Below are positions 33,801 through 46,039 of a stretch of 64,000 bases of DNA, in pieces (position 1 is the stretch's first letter; every line of letters starts with the position of its first letter). Under the pieces are notes generated by a model. It was not told the origin of the DNA. It did no database searches and was given only the letters and a program-made list of their open reading frames with translations. Made by a program: the position numbers and the translations under genes. This stretch comes from Trifolium pratense (taxonomy: Eukaryota > Streptophyta > Magnoliopsida > Fabales > Fabaceae), in assembly GCF_020283565.1 (NCBI RefSeq), contig NC_060060.1:58699257-58763256 (forward strand). Reading direction: 5' to 3'.

Positions 33801-35966
33801 AGATAGTAAACTCTCCATGTAATAAAAATGATTGATGACAACAATTACAATAAATTACAGACCACTAACTCCAACAGGCCAATAAGGAGCTTTGGTTTCA
33901 GCATCCAATCGTTGAAGAATAGATGGATCAGCCCTCATGATAGAAATTGATAAACCTAAGGAAAAATGACATATAATCAAAACTGTGTTACAGTCCCTGG
34001 TTTGACAAATGCATCCATATCAAACTACTAAATGGAACACAAATTAACATTCATTGCCTTGACATTATATATAGCAGCAAACCTTCCATGTCAAGAGAAG
34101 TCATGAATGATCCTGTATATACTCTATCAACAGCCAATCCATGCTCCACCATCAATTGAGGAACTGCTTTTCCTGCTGCAATCATTAGTTCCATCAAGGG
34201 AGTTCCACCTAACCTGCATTTGAAGAATCTTGTAGATAAATAAACTATCTCCTTAAAGGAATTTTTTATGCTCAAAAGCAATCCCAAAACATCAATGAAT
34301 GAAAGAAATCATTTTTCCAATCATGACATTCATCGAGTTTAGAAATCACTTTAAAATTAACATGTATGCTAAAAAAATCATTTTTTTTAAATTTAAAAAA
34401 GAATTCACAGCACATTATAGAAGTTTTAAGAAGAGAGATTAAAAACCCTTCTTTAAAAATAGTCAATAAATTTTCAATAATATATTTAAATAATCAAATA
34501 AGACAATTTTTTTTAATGCAACTTATTGATGCAGACAAGGTTGAAGTTATCTTTACCCAATGTTCTGCAATGAGGATATTTATCCAACTCACTGCACTCG
34601 GAGGTATAAGAGTTAAATAAATATATAAATATAAATAGGATATTTATCTTTATTTAACTCTTATAGGAGGCATGAATGTTTATATGAAATGGTGCTCATG
34701 TCCCAATAATAATACACATTTTAATGTAAAAAGCTCTAAAAATAACTTAAGTTCTCAAGCAAGGATTATATTTGGGAACCAACCCATTGACCATGAGGAC
34801 CACTCTTTCACCCTTAGGTATTGGGAGATAGTTTGTTTCCTGCAAAAATTTGCAAAAGAAAAATATTACAACTCACAAGAATGATAACTGCACTGCATTC
34901 GGGAATACAGAAACAGTGAAAGAGGTTCGATTAATGTGTTGACAAGTAAATGCAAATTTTGGGCCAAATAAACTATGCACATACGGACTCACCCTTTTTA
35001 AGAAGATATAGAATCTTTATGTACCTAAGAGAATTTCCATGTCTAATATTAAGTTGTGGAGGGTGTTACCATTTGCATATTTTCCGATTTTAATGGTTAG
35101 TCAATCAATCAATCTAACTGAGGTTAATAGGTACTTATGTGACAATAAAAATTCATTCAATCACTCTATTATCTAAGGGAGAAAAATATTACAACTCACA
35201 AGAATGATAACTGCACTGCATTCGGGAATACAGAAACAGTGAAAGAGGTTCAATTAAGGTGTTGACAAGTAAATGCAAATTTTGGGCCAAATAAACTATG
35301 CACATACGGACTCACCCTTTTTAAGAAGATGTAGAATCTTTATGTACCTAAGAGAATTTCCATGTCTAATATTAAGTTGTGGAGGGCATTACCATTTGCA
35401 TATTTTCCGATTTTAATTGGTCATTCAATCAATCACTCTAACTGAGGTTAATAGGTACTTATGTGACAATAAAAATTCATTCAATCACTCTATTATCTAA
35501 GGGTAAATTTGAATATTTCAAAATAAACAGAGCAGAATAGTGCAAAGTAAAATGGAACAAAGAATGAAAAAAACTTTCTTAGTTTGGATAATTTATGGTG
35601 GAATATGGAACACATAACAAACTTTACATTCCATCGGTTGAAAAGCAGACAAAATGGATTGTATTAAAACTATTTTATTAGTATTTAGCCGTATTTTAAC
35701 ACAAATCTGACAATAAACTAAAGTCTAAACACCAAAATATTCATCCCAATTAAATAAAAAAATAAAAGAAAAACAGACCAGCTTTTTCCAAGATGCTTGT
35801 GTATGTAATCCCAGACAATAAGATAAATATAGACACATAGGGACAAGTTCTTATCAGGAAAAATAGTAGAATAAAAAAAATCTGTGGCAAATAGAGAGAG
35901 GAGGAAAAAAGAGTGAAAAACAACTTAATTAATAGTACACCAAGCTTATATTAAAAAAAATAAAAT

Positions 35967-36029
<63 letters not shown>

Positions 36030-39000
36030 TAGTACTGTCAACAAAGTCCATTCATCACAAAACAAAACATCAGTAATTTCTTTTATTATTTGATGAGGTT
36101 GCAGTTGCCCCATGTTTCAAGAACACCAATAATTAGTATACCCTTACCAAGAGCTTTCCATACAGATACAATATTGTGGCATACCTTGGACAATATTTGC
36201 TTCAGAAGATGAGAAACCACCGCTTCTACAGGCTGTATATCAGTCACCTGTGGACCAGGTTCCCCATGCTGTAAAAAGGTAGCATTTGTTATCACCAAAA
36301 ATTGAAATTTGGATGAAAAAAAGCAGAGAAGACAAACCTCAATCAGAATATAAATATATAAATATGGTTAAATTCCTCTATAGGTCCTGGTAGTTTATTA
36401 AATTTTTAAGTCCCTAAAATTTAAATGCTTTTAATGGAATCCTTGTGGTTTTAATTTTTTTAAATAAGTCATTATTGATAAAATCATTAACTTTTTGTTA
36501 AATTATATATGGACCTATTCGGAGTTTATAATAAAATATAATGATCAACTGAAAAACAGAATTATTGCCTTTGTGTATGTATGGCTTCCGAGCTTTCAAA
36601 TAAATTTATACAGTATACACTAAATTTCATAAAAACCAATGAGTTAGTGGTTAGGGATCTATTTAAAAATTTATAAGTATGAGGACTCCATTAAAAACTT
36701 TTAAATCTTAAAGGATCTAATTGAAAATTCAAAGAAACTACAAGTACTTATAGTATAATTCAATTATTCAACCTATAAATATCAAATAACTCCTGCAAAA
36801 ATTTTTTAAAGAATAATGTATTAAGAAAGAGAAGTACTAAGGGTGAATAGAATCGATAGCCGTGGCTTGTTAGCTACAAAACCACAAGAAAAATAACAGA
36901 AAGAACTTATTTCAGATTACAAAACTTATTGCATATTTGAAATTGTTTATTTGAGACAAAAAATAATTTGACAGCTTTCTGAGAGAACTATTAAAAAGGG
37001 ACGGGATCAGGCCATAATTTTTGCATTACCGGAAAAACTTTGGAGTTTTATGGTTTATATTTTTAAAGTTGAGGTGTCTAACTAAAGGAAACTTACAATT
37101 CCAAGACCCAGTTCCATTTTCGATGCCCCCAAACGATCTGTTAAAACCCTACCAGGAAGTGTGCACGCTTTTAAAGCAACACCCATAGTCCCCACATTTT
37201 CAGATGCATATCTTGCTTCCGCAGCAACTTCAGCAAGAGAAAGACCAGCAGCTGCAGCAGCTCCTGCAACCTGCGTCACCCAAAACAGAAGTATATTAAG
37301 CATGTATAACAACTTGAAACTATTGTAAAATATGTTGACATAGATATTTAAAATGCTAATTTCAAGAAAGACTGATATTATAACATGAAATGGAGTAGTT
37401 TAAAGCGTGCTCATATACAGAAGGACCAAGCAAAATGAGAAAGAACAGTAGTGGCTTTGTGGATGAACCTTATGAACCAGAATAGTCCCTGCCAATCCTC
37501 TTCTTCCAGCCATCTCTAGAGGTGGAGGTATAGCACAATCATCCTCGACAATCACACTCTACACAGTGAAAAGTTCTTATCACACCTACAAACTAATCAT
37601 CTTAATTAGAAAGAGAAAAAAATTGCCAACTAACATACCTCTACTTTATAACCTTCAGATTTTGCTTGCTCAGCAGCCAAACCAAAGTTCAAACGATCGC
37701 CAGTATAGTTCTATCAACACCCAAATTCAAACATTATGAATCCAGAAAAGAAAAAAAAAAAAAAAAAAAAAAAACAAAAAAACAAAATCCTAATAGCTCT
37801 TCATAAACTGGACTAACTTGTGCAAAACCCACTCTCAATATATAATCACAGCTAAATGCTGATTCAATATCAATTATTCAATATGGGGTACATAATGTCA
37901 AATACTATTTTAATAAAGAAAACTTCTAATTCTTTTCACTACTTATTGTCTTCATTAGGGCAGACAATAATTTCAAGTGATAGGACAGTTAATAATGTAC
38001 TAACAAAAATGCAACCAACACATTCTCTGACACACTCCCTCCTATTGGTTGAAAATCATATAGGTCATACCAAGAAGAAAAAAACCTGGTGAGCCTCAAG
38101 GGGCCAACTCGCAAACTTTTTTGTTTCCAAAAAAAAATTATGTGGGATCCACATGGTTTTGAGGGATTTGATTGAACTCCTAGCTAACAAAAATTCTAGC
38201 AAACTGAAAATGTGAATTTTACTTGGAATGGAAAAGTGTTAAGGAAAAACGAATAATACCTTTATAATAAGAAGACATCCCATTGGACCAGTTACAGTTC
38301 GTATCCCCTAAATTTGAATAATATTATATAGGTGCATCAGAATCATGAAAGGGATTGGTTTGTCTATAATAATTAGAATTCCAATGGTAAGAAGCATACA
38401 GCAAGAATAGCATCAACAGTTGGACTAGCAAAGACATCGCCACATATGGCTGCCGTCAGCATTCCTTCTCCCACAAATCCAGCATGAGCAGGTTCGTGGC
38501 CACTTCCACCCCCTGCAGCATGAAATGCAGAATTACCACTCACTAATTGAAACCCAAGTAATTATAGAATAAATAAAGATGTGAAATCACCCTAAGATAT
38601 GTTTTACACAGTTAACTATCATATCCATTCCCTTGTAACCAGGGGGTCGTGACAATACAACTCCTAATAAAGAACAGAAAAGTAATATGACGATATCAAT
38701 GGATGATCACTCACCTGATATGACTGCAACTTTATCATATGGTGGACCGGGATAAACATCTGCACGAAAAACAACCTTCACCTACATTCAAGCAGCATAA
38801 AAATATAAAATTAAAATCTTCTCAAGAACGCTCATAGAGTCATAATCACATTTTTATCATATATATGTAATCATACATGAGGATAGCCATCTAAATACTG
38901 CAGTGAGGGGTATGTCTCCATAAGACCATCAATGAATTGAGTCTCAACATCTGCAATCAGATTAAAGAAAAAAATAAATTATTCAACTTCCAATAAGATA

Positions 39001-40951
39001 ACCATTGCTTCATTTTTATCATTTTTTGTATTTGGTCTAATAAGTATTACATTGCAAAAGTGGTGAATAAAAAATAACAGAATTTTTACTCCCGTAAAGA
39101 AATACAGAAATAATCCTCGATATAAAACTAAAAGACAATCGCCATCATCTTCTCAAATTGAATGTTATCTTCACACTAAAACAGTGTTTCGAAACAGAAT
39201 ATTAAGAATGTCAGCAGTGATTTCCGTAACTCAAAGAGGAATGTCAGAGCATTTCAGGTTCAAATATATAGTAAAAATTAAAAAAGAAAAAGATGTCAAG
39301 AAAATTAACTGAACTGAAGCAATTACGAAACACGGACAAGATTCTGAACAGAACAACATTGATCCAAAATATTCAGAGTACAGCAATACTTTTTATTGAA
39401 GCAGCTAAATTAGCCCACCCAAATTGGCACCAGAGAGAACTGAACCTGAGACCTTAAGGAGGAGCACACTCCCAAGTCCCAAGCTAATACCACCAGACCA
39501 ACCCAAGTAGGTTAGAGTACAGCAATACTTAAAGGTAACAGTTAAAGTAGACCGACATTACAGGTGAATTCCATCAAATAATACGAATACAAGAAGCTTT
39601 CAGTATGATTCAGCCAGAAATGAGTGCTAAAACAATTCAGGTTAGAACAAATTAAAATAAAATAAAAAATTAAAGTCAATAAAATGAATAGAACCAAAAC
39701 AGTTACAAGACATAAACACAATTCCAAACGGAACGATTGCAAAAAAGTTCATAGCAATCTGATTGTCAACCGTAACCGTCAAAAAAGAGCAGATTGCAGA
39801 TGAATTGCATTGAATAATACACAAGCAGCGGCTTCTGTCATTTGTAGTTCAATAGGATCCAGAGAAATATGAATACTAAAACAATTCAAATTCAAGCATA
39901 TTAAGATAAATCAAAAATTAAAGTCAACAAAATGTTCCAAGCACGATTCTGAACCAAAGGACTGCAAAAATGTTCAGAACACATCAATTTTCAAATGTAA
40001 CCGACAAAGAAGTATCAATTTACAGGTGAATTGCATCAAGTAATATAAATACAAGCAACAATTTGCATCATTTGAAGTTCAATAGAAATGCTAAAACAAT
40101 TCATGTTCAAAATGAAGAAAAATCAAATCAAATACAAAACTAGAACACGAATCTGAACCAAACGTCTACAAAAATGTCCGAGCACATTATTTTTCAATTG
40201 TAACCATCAAAGAAGACCAGATAGCAGGAAAATTGCATCGAATAGTACAAATACAAGCAACGATTTCCATCATTTCCAGTTCAATATGATTCAGTGAAAT
40301 CCAAATGCTAAAACAATTCAAATTTGAACATATTAAAATAAATCAAAGTCAACAAAATGTTCTTAACACGATTCCGAACCAAACTACTGCAAAAATGCTC
40401 AGAGCATTACAATATTCAACTGTAACCGTCAATCTACGGTGAATCGCATCCAAAAACACGACTACAAGCAACTATTTCCATTATTTAAAGTTCAATATGA
40501 TTCAATGCAATCCAAATGCTAAAACAATTCAAATTCAAGCACATCAAAATTAATCAAAAATTAAAGTCAACAAAACGTTCAGAACACGATTCCGAACCGA
40601 ATAACTTCAAAATTACTCAGAGCATTACAATTTTCAACTCTAACCGTCAAAGAAGATCAGATAACAGGTGAATCGCATCTAACAAGCAACGATTACCGTG
40701 AATTCAAGTTCAATACAATTCTTAAGTGGAATCCAAATGCTAAAACAATTCAAATTCGAACATATCAAAAACAAATCAAAGTCAACAAAATCTTCAGAAC
40801 ACATCAATTCTCAACTAACTATAACAATCAAAATAACTATCAATTTCAACATAAATTTCATCAATACTAAGAAATCGAACAGAGATTAACGAGAAATGAA
40901 GTGAGAAACCACACCGTTCGGATCGTTGATGAGTTTCTTAGCCAATGCCAT
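30891..40951 (-). CDS. DAK: Dihydroxyacetone (triose) kinase, 20 exons, 593 aa
   Basis: ATP-dependent kinase converting dihydroxyacetone to DHAP, probably cytosolic. Plant homologues are also annotated 3,4-dihydroxy-2-butanone kinase or triokinase/FMN cyclase. Exons (minus): 40951-40915, 38950-38877, 38781-38715, 38512-38400, 38307-38260, 37710-37639, 37558-37469, 37270-37097, 36268-36185, 34839-34784, 34213-34083, 33955-33863, 33680-33616, 32903-32760, 32657-32617, 32348-32265, 32166-32093, 31980-31868, 31788-31693, 31016-30891. All introns are GT-AG, phases agree, and the 1,782-nt sum is one open frame. The DhaK domain is N-terminal: GGGSGHEP at ~60-67, and GIHGEPG with His226 at the position of the substrate-binding histidine of the family. 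The DhaL domain (~369-593) has [13 protein letters not shown] at 404-416, giving the Mg-binding Asp405, Asp410 and Asp412. I see no targeting peptide. The symbol names the family, not a confirmed orthologue. Confidence 0.95.
34861..35505. repeat. 323-bp tandem duplication in DAK intron 9
   Basis: Copy 1 (34861-35183) and copy 2 (35184-35505) share nearly every base, both starting aaatattacaactcacaag and ending near tattatctaaggg. Only a few substitutions separate them, so the duplication is fairly recent. It starts only ~20 bp upstream of the exon 10 acceptor (34840-34841). Confidence 0.88.
35971..36027. repeat. (AT)n microsatellite in DAK intron 9
   Basis: An uninterrupted AT dinucleotide run inside the intron. 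Confidence 0.95.
36360..36775. mobile_element. Possible foldback MITE in DAK intron 8
   Basis: The left arm (atggttaaattcctctatagg...) is imperfectly complementary to the right arm (...acttatagtataattcaattatt). Inside, both arms have aaattttaagtcc/ggatctaattgaaaatt-like blocks. No ORF. The boundaries are approximate. Confidence 0.45.
39392..39513 (-). mobile_element. tRNA-derived SINE in DAK intron 1
   Basis: Minus-strand body with A box tggtctggtgg and B box ggttcagttct. It is flanked by a perfect 17-bp duplication agagtacagcaatactt (39375-39391 and 39514-39530). It is of a different type from the SINE at 23486, being longer and with little A-tail. It lies in the intron in the same orientation as the gene. 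Confidence 0.85.
39540..40850. repeat. ~215-bp tandem repeat array in DAK intron 1 (about six copies)
   Basis: The core ctaaaacaattca recurs at about 39628, 39873, 40091, 40308, 40520 and 40738, so spacing is 245, 218, 217, 212 and 218 bp. Each unit also carries a gtaaccgtcaaagaag-like block, a tgaattgcatc-like block and acgattccgaacc. The copies are diverged. The array fills most of the intron between exon 1 and the SINE. Confidence 0.8.
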
Positions 40952-41112
40952 CGTTGATGAGATTATCGATGAATTGAAAATTTGAAAGAATGGTGAAAAC
41001 GAAAACCCTAGAAACGGTTTTGCATGAAACAGTGAAGAGAGAGAGAGAAAGAGTGAGAGAGAAGAAGAGTTGTTGTTACTTCGTTGGTTTGGTGAAGGTG
41101 TGGGTGTGATGG

Positions 41113-41122
41113 TATTTATATA
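41113..41122 (-). promoter_or_regulatory. TATA box of the DAK gene
   Basis: On the minus strand tatataaata lies about 162 bp upstream of the start codon, placing the likely transcription start near 41085-41090 and giving a ~135-nt leader with CT-rich runs. Position and sequence fit; no other candidate is as good. Confidence 0.6.
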
Positions 41123-41129
41123 GAGACAC

Positions 41130-41952
41130 AGAGAGAAGAAGGAAAGCGAGGGAGTTGAGAGTTTTTGCTTGTTCCAGCAAGGAAAATAATAAATAAAATT
41201 TTGGAAATGAATTATAAAATGTTTTTGGTTTATCCAAACTTCAATCTCCCGATACTCACGCTCGTTCAATAAAAAACGTTTTCTCTTGTCTTTAGTAGTA
41301 CTACTTTATTTATTTTTTAAAATAATAAGTAGTAATTAAACTATGGAAAAAATTCAAAAAAAAAATTATGGAGATTTAATTTATTGTAAGAAAATTCAAT
41401 TTGAATTTGTACACTTTTTTTTTAAGTAACTAAGTAGTACTATACTTCGTAATTAAACTATGGATATTTGAATACCAAAAAAAAACTATGGATATTTAAT
41501 TATTGTAAGAAACTTCAATTTGAACACTTATTTAATGATTATTTAAAGATTTAATATATGAAATTGTTCTTCTCTTAGATCTCTTAGAAAAATATTGAGT
41601 TAAGGGTGATGTAACCGGTGCCCTCGGAGCACTGGTTAAGCAAATCTAAAAAAAGAAAGATTTGAATTAAAAATGATATTTTTTTAGACTTTTGAGAGTT
41701 GACTGTACAAGTTTCAATGTCATATTATTATATTTGCATTCTTAAACAGTGTCCCGGAGAAAATGATAGTACTTTTTAGACTTTTGAGAGTTGACTGCAC
41801 GAGTTTCAATATCATATTACTATATTTGCATTCTTAAACAGTGCCTCGCGGGCACTGTTTAGCATTTTCCTCGAGTGAGATATGTTTTTTATCTATAAAA
41901 TGGTGACTTTTTTTTTAAGCAAAATGATAACCTTTTAAGATCGTTCCATCAT
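41130..41952. other. Region upstream of DAK with short direct repeats and a hairpin
   Basis: Two imperfect direct repeats are visible. One is about 41330-41415 versus 41448-41535 (taattaaactatgga ... ttattgtaagaaa). The other is about 41681-41750 versus 41773-41843 (agacttttgagagttgactg). A terminal hairpin-like agtgcctcgcgggcact lies at 41848-41864. The second pair may be a small MITE-like element. No gene. Confidence 0.5.
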
Positions 41953-41960
41953 GATGTAGC

Positions 41961-42886
41961 TAGGGGAGCTCGCGTTGCAGTTTGGTTCGATTTTGCGCAT
42001 AAAAGTCATCCTAACTGCGAGATAAAAATACATGTAATTCGGTTTGGTTCGGTTGGTTTTTAAAAAGTCATCCAAACAAAATTAAACCAATGCGGTAAGG
42101 TTTGGTTCGGTTTTTGCGGTTTATCACGATATAAAAAATATGACAATCTTTCCAACTTGTTACAAAATAAACATAGAAAGTTTTAATTTATTTTAGGCAA
42201 AATTACATTACAGGTCCTTTATCTTATTTTTTTGTAACACTTTGATCCTTTATCTTTTTTTTGTAACACTTTGGTCCTTGATCTTTTATTTGTAACACTT
42301 TAGTCCTTTATTTTTTTTATTTGTAACACTTTAGTCCCTTTTTTTGTAACAGTTTGGTCCTTTATCTTTTTTTATTTGTAACACTTTGGTCCTTCATTTT
42401 TTATAAATAAATAAGATAAGGACCAAAGTGTTACAAAAAAAAAGATAAAGGATCAAATTGTTACAAAAAAAAGATAAAGGACCAAATTGTTACAAAAAAA
42501 TAAGATAAAGAACCTGTAGTGTAATTTTGCCTTTATTTTATTGTTTACATGATACAATATGTATATACAGAAATTGCATATACAAAATATCTTATTTTTA
42601 ATACCAAGAGTATAGTTCTCGATCGCGTGAAATGATATGTTTTGACAACCTATTGTTTTATGGACTCAATTTGGGTTGATTGCTATAGTTGATAGAGTTA
42701 AGTTAAGTATTGCGGTTTGGTTTGATTTGGTTTTCTGAAATGAAAACCGCAAAACAAACCAAACCGTGCAGTTTGGAAGAAAAATGATCTGTGCAGTTAA
42801 ACAAAATACGGTTTTTTGCGGTTTCAGTTTGGATTGGTCGGGTTTGCGGTTTTACTTTTGGATTGATTCGGATATGATCACCCCTA
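41961..42886. mobile_element. hAT-like non-autonomous element carrying a nested foldback insertion
   Basis: Ends TAGGGGAG and (reverse complement) TAGGGGTG fit hAT termini. The flanking 8-mers gatgtagc (41953-41960) and gacgcagc (42887-42894) agree at six of eight positions, consistent with an aged target duplication. Inside, both arms are built of ggtttggttcggtt/gcggttt-type repeats. A separate foldback element (42196-42531) is inserted in the middle. Confidence 0.6.
42196..42531. mobile_element. Foldback MITE with 9-bp target duplication
   Basis: Ends GGCAAAATTACA and TGTAATTTTGCC are complementary, and most of the 336-bp element is a long hairpin. The arms consist of a ~28-bp tandem unit (ttttgtaacactttggtcc type). 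A perfect 9-bp duplication tttatttta lies at 42187-42195 and 42532-42540, which is the length expected for Mutator-type insertion. Confidence 0.82.
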
Positions 42887-42894
42887 GACGCAGC

Positions 42895-43369
42895 CATATA
42901 TTCTGGTGGTGCGATCGAGGTCATAGCGTTGCGTCACTACCATCTCTCATCGGCGTCGGGTCCCGTGTTTTCTGGTGGTTCGGAGCTCCTTTCGGCTCGT
43001 GTTCATCGTCGGTGTGTTTGTCTTGTTTGTGTGTGTGTGCTGTTCGTGGGCTTGGTTGGATTCTGCTTAGGTTCGTTGCAGTCTATAGTGTTTGGATTTA
43101 GTTTTGTTCATTAGGCTCGATTAGTGTTTTGTTAATTTTGTGTTCCTACTGTTGGTGTTTGTTTTTTGTTGTTTTGTAGGGGTGGTTATTGTGGGGGTGA
43201 CTCTAATACTGTTTGGGTTGTGTTATGGTTTTTTTAGGGCTTGAATGGGTTCTGCTTGGGTTTTGTTTGGGTTATGTTCGCCGTTGGTGGTGGTATCGGC
43301 TGTACCGGTGGATTTAGTGGTGGTTTTGTGGGTTGTTTCTTTTTTCAAATGGTTTTGTTTGGATTTGCT
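42895..43369 (+). other. GC-richer, G/T-biased sequence, probably a transposon UTR (left part)
   Basis: Base composition differs sharply from the neighbours. Small open stretches occur but have no protein signature. It continues across the solo LTR at 44465-45200, ending with ttgcgttctttattaaa and an A-run (about 45190), which resembles the 3' end of a LINE-type retroposon. Family assignment is tentative. Confidence 0.4.
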
Positions 43370-43374
43370 CGCAA

Positions 43375-44459
43375 TGAAGGTGTGAAAACACAAGAAGGGG
43401 GGGTTGAATTGTGTTTTAGCTAAGTTAAAACTTTTTCAAGTTCTTAACTCAACTAAGTTAGCAGCGGATAAATAACACAAATAATAACAAGATAGAGAGA
43501 GAAAGTACACAGGCAATTTATACTGGTTCCTCTCACAAAACGAGAGTAGTTCAGTCCCCTTGCACTTCCAAGGGATTTCACTATAATCACACAAGATTAC
43601 ATCTGCTCAAGCACACAAGCAAGAGACTTCACAACAATGCTCAAGCACACAAGCTTAAGACTTCACACTTAAGCACACAAGCTTAAGTTTCCTCAAGTAA
43701 TAGTAAAGTATATGAAAGTATACAGATGCTCTTAGAAGAACCTAAAGAGAGCAAATACAAAGAGTACAGAGTATTTGACTAAAGTGCAAAAACACTTGAA
43801 AAGAGGTTCAGAGCTTGTACACAGAATTCAGAGTTTGTTCAGCGCACGTTCAATCCTTAATAATTGTTGTTATTAATGCAACTGATCCTTCTAGTATATA
43901 TACCACCAGAAAAGAGTCGTTGCAAAAAGATCCGTTGGAGTTGATAATCTTTTGTCTTCAAGCAGTCTGTCTTGATGCAGTTTGTTTGTATCTAAACTGA
44001 GTAAGAGTTTCAGATACTTTGACTACTGCAGAGTAGACTTTCCTTATTCAGCTAACAAGTCTGAAGACCCACGTTCTCAAGTGAGGACAGACAAAACGAG
44101 AGTAGCTGAACTGATCAGGCTTGAAAGGTCCTTTTCTTCATTGGTAGAAGAGTTGACTTGCAAAGGGAATCTTCACAGCTTTCAAAAATATCTTCAGAGG
44201 TTGATGAAGCTTTAGTCACTCAAGAAGTTCTGAAGACTTCATCATCTGAAGGTTGTAACTTCTGAAGTCCAACATCTTCTGAGCGCTTGTGATCTTCTGA
44301 ATTCACATCCTCTGAGCTTCACTCAGAGCTTATCTGATGCTTATATCTGCGCACTTAAAATAAATTTTTAGTCCTTCCAATTGTTTATTAATACTTTGTT
44401 ATCATCAAAACCTTTATAGATTTAGGGGCTAACATTTTTAAATCAATTTTGTTCCAACA
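43375..44459 (-). repeat. Solo LTR of the Maximus-type copia family
   Basis: 1,085 bp, TG...CA ends in the same orientation as 155-1271, with a perfect 5-bp target duplication cgcaa at 43370-43374 and 44460-44464. No internal region. This is the product expected from LTR-LTR recombination of a once complete element. It carries one fewer copy of the ~24-bp aagcttaag repeat than the LTRs at 155 and 11253, and several substitutions. Confidence 0.93.
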
Positions 44460-44464
44460 CGCAA

Positions 44465-45200
44465 GGGTATGGAGGTGTTTCGGTTTTTCGGTGTCGGATC
44501 AGGTGTTGGTTTGGTTGTATTTTCAGTGGATTAGTGCGTTGTTTCCGGGGGTTGCGCCTCTGGCGGCTTCCTCTGCCTCGGTGACCTTGGTTTGGTCGTG
44601 TGTTGATGTTGGTATGAGGAACTTCCTTCCTAGCGGTGGTGGTGGTCCAATTAGATGGCGGAGCTATTCGTATTGGGCGTATTTTCCCTTTACTTCTCTT
44701 TGAACTATTCTCCAAGGCTATTCGCAGTCGCGTCTTTAGCCCTTTAAGCCGCAATTGTTAGTTTTGGAGTTGTTTGTCCTTTGAGGTTGCTGGTTGTTTT
44801 TGCCTCTGTCTGTTCATTGCGTGGTTGCTTTTGTGCTTTGGTTTCAGGTTGAGTTTCTTGTTCTGTCGTGATTGCTTCTTTTGAGTAGGTTTGGTTGGAT
44901 ATCCGAATATAATTGGATGCTTCTTGGCTTTGGGGCTGCCATTTTGGTTCAGGTGGAATTAAAGTAGGATGGGCGGGCGATATGGTATTTGATGCATCTA
45001 CTTGACTTTGGGGGTTGTTATTTGTTTTTGTTATAGGTCGTTGTTTTTGTTGTTCTCAGTTGATGGTTTCAAGGGTTGCCATCGGTGTTGTTGGAATTCT
45101 TCATTTGTGAAGAGTTTTTGTATGACTTGATTTTACAAACTATGTTCGTCTTGCGCGCAGTTGCGTTCTTTATTAAATTTAGTCGTTTCAAAAAAAATAT
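44465..45200 (+). other. Continuation of the G/T-biased retroposon-like sequence
   Basis: Right part of the sequence split by the solo LTR. It ends with a short A-run near 45190-45197 following ttagtcgtttc, a LINE-like 3' end. No coding domain recognised. Confidence 0.4.
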
Positions 45201-45644
45201 TGACATATATATTAAAATTGCAAAGCAATGTAAAAAAGAAAAAAGTTAGTTGATATATTATTAACATGAGAGCAGGTCGTTGATAATGGTTTAATATCCT
45301 CCATCAATATGAGGCACATTTAGTGCGAGACACATTTAGGCTTGCTAATAAAATCGTGCCGGCACCGACTTTGCCAGGAAAAATTCAAGTTAATTAATTG
45401 GGTTTGGATTTGAGTTTTCTTCAATTTAAAAATATGGGGGTGAGACGGATAATGATGATTACAATTTTCTTCAAGTTAGTGTTTTTACAAAATCAAATGA
45501 GGTGTGAGTGACTCTTTAACATAAATTGGTCGTTAGTGAAAGAAAAAAAATTGCGAGGATAATCCTATTTTTTTTAGGACTAAAATCAAAATTCGCTATA
45601 TTTTTAGAATAAATAATTTATTTGACAATATATATATATATATA
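45201..45644. other. AT-rich non-coding spacer
   Basis: Contains a block (cataaattggtc ... ggactaaaatcaaaatt, about 45527-45595) that recurs at about 48357-48440. The mosaic of transposons at 45645-48354 therefore lies between two related flanking blocks. No gene. Confidence 0.5.
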
Positions 45645-46039
45645 GAGTCAGGATCCGTTGACACCAACTAGTTTGACACCAATTGTTACACCTCTAAATA
45701 ACGTTTTAACCGATATAAATTTTATAAAATCCACCGTTGGATTGAAAGTTTATATCATATAGATCATTTGTGTAAAATTTTAGACAAATCCAAAATCATT
45801 TGATATGCTAATGAGACACATAAAGATCAACGGCATTTAAAAAAGAACAAAAACCGTTAATTTTGATGTATCTCATTAGCATATCAAATGATTTTAGATT
45901 TGTCTAAAATTTTACACAAATGATCTATATGATATAAACTTTCAATCCAACGGTGGATTTTATAAAATTTATATCGGTTAAAACGTTATTTAGAGGTGTA
46001 ACAATTGGTGTCAAACTAGTTGGTGTCAACGGATCCTGA

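Noticed and set aside
42766..43114. Open stretches of 60-110 codons at 42.8-43.4 kb
   Set aside because: They cross the hAT-like boundary, have biased composition (Cys/Val/Gly-rich from G/T bias) and no recognisable domain or splice structure.
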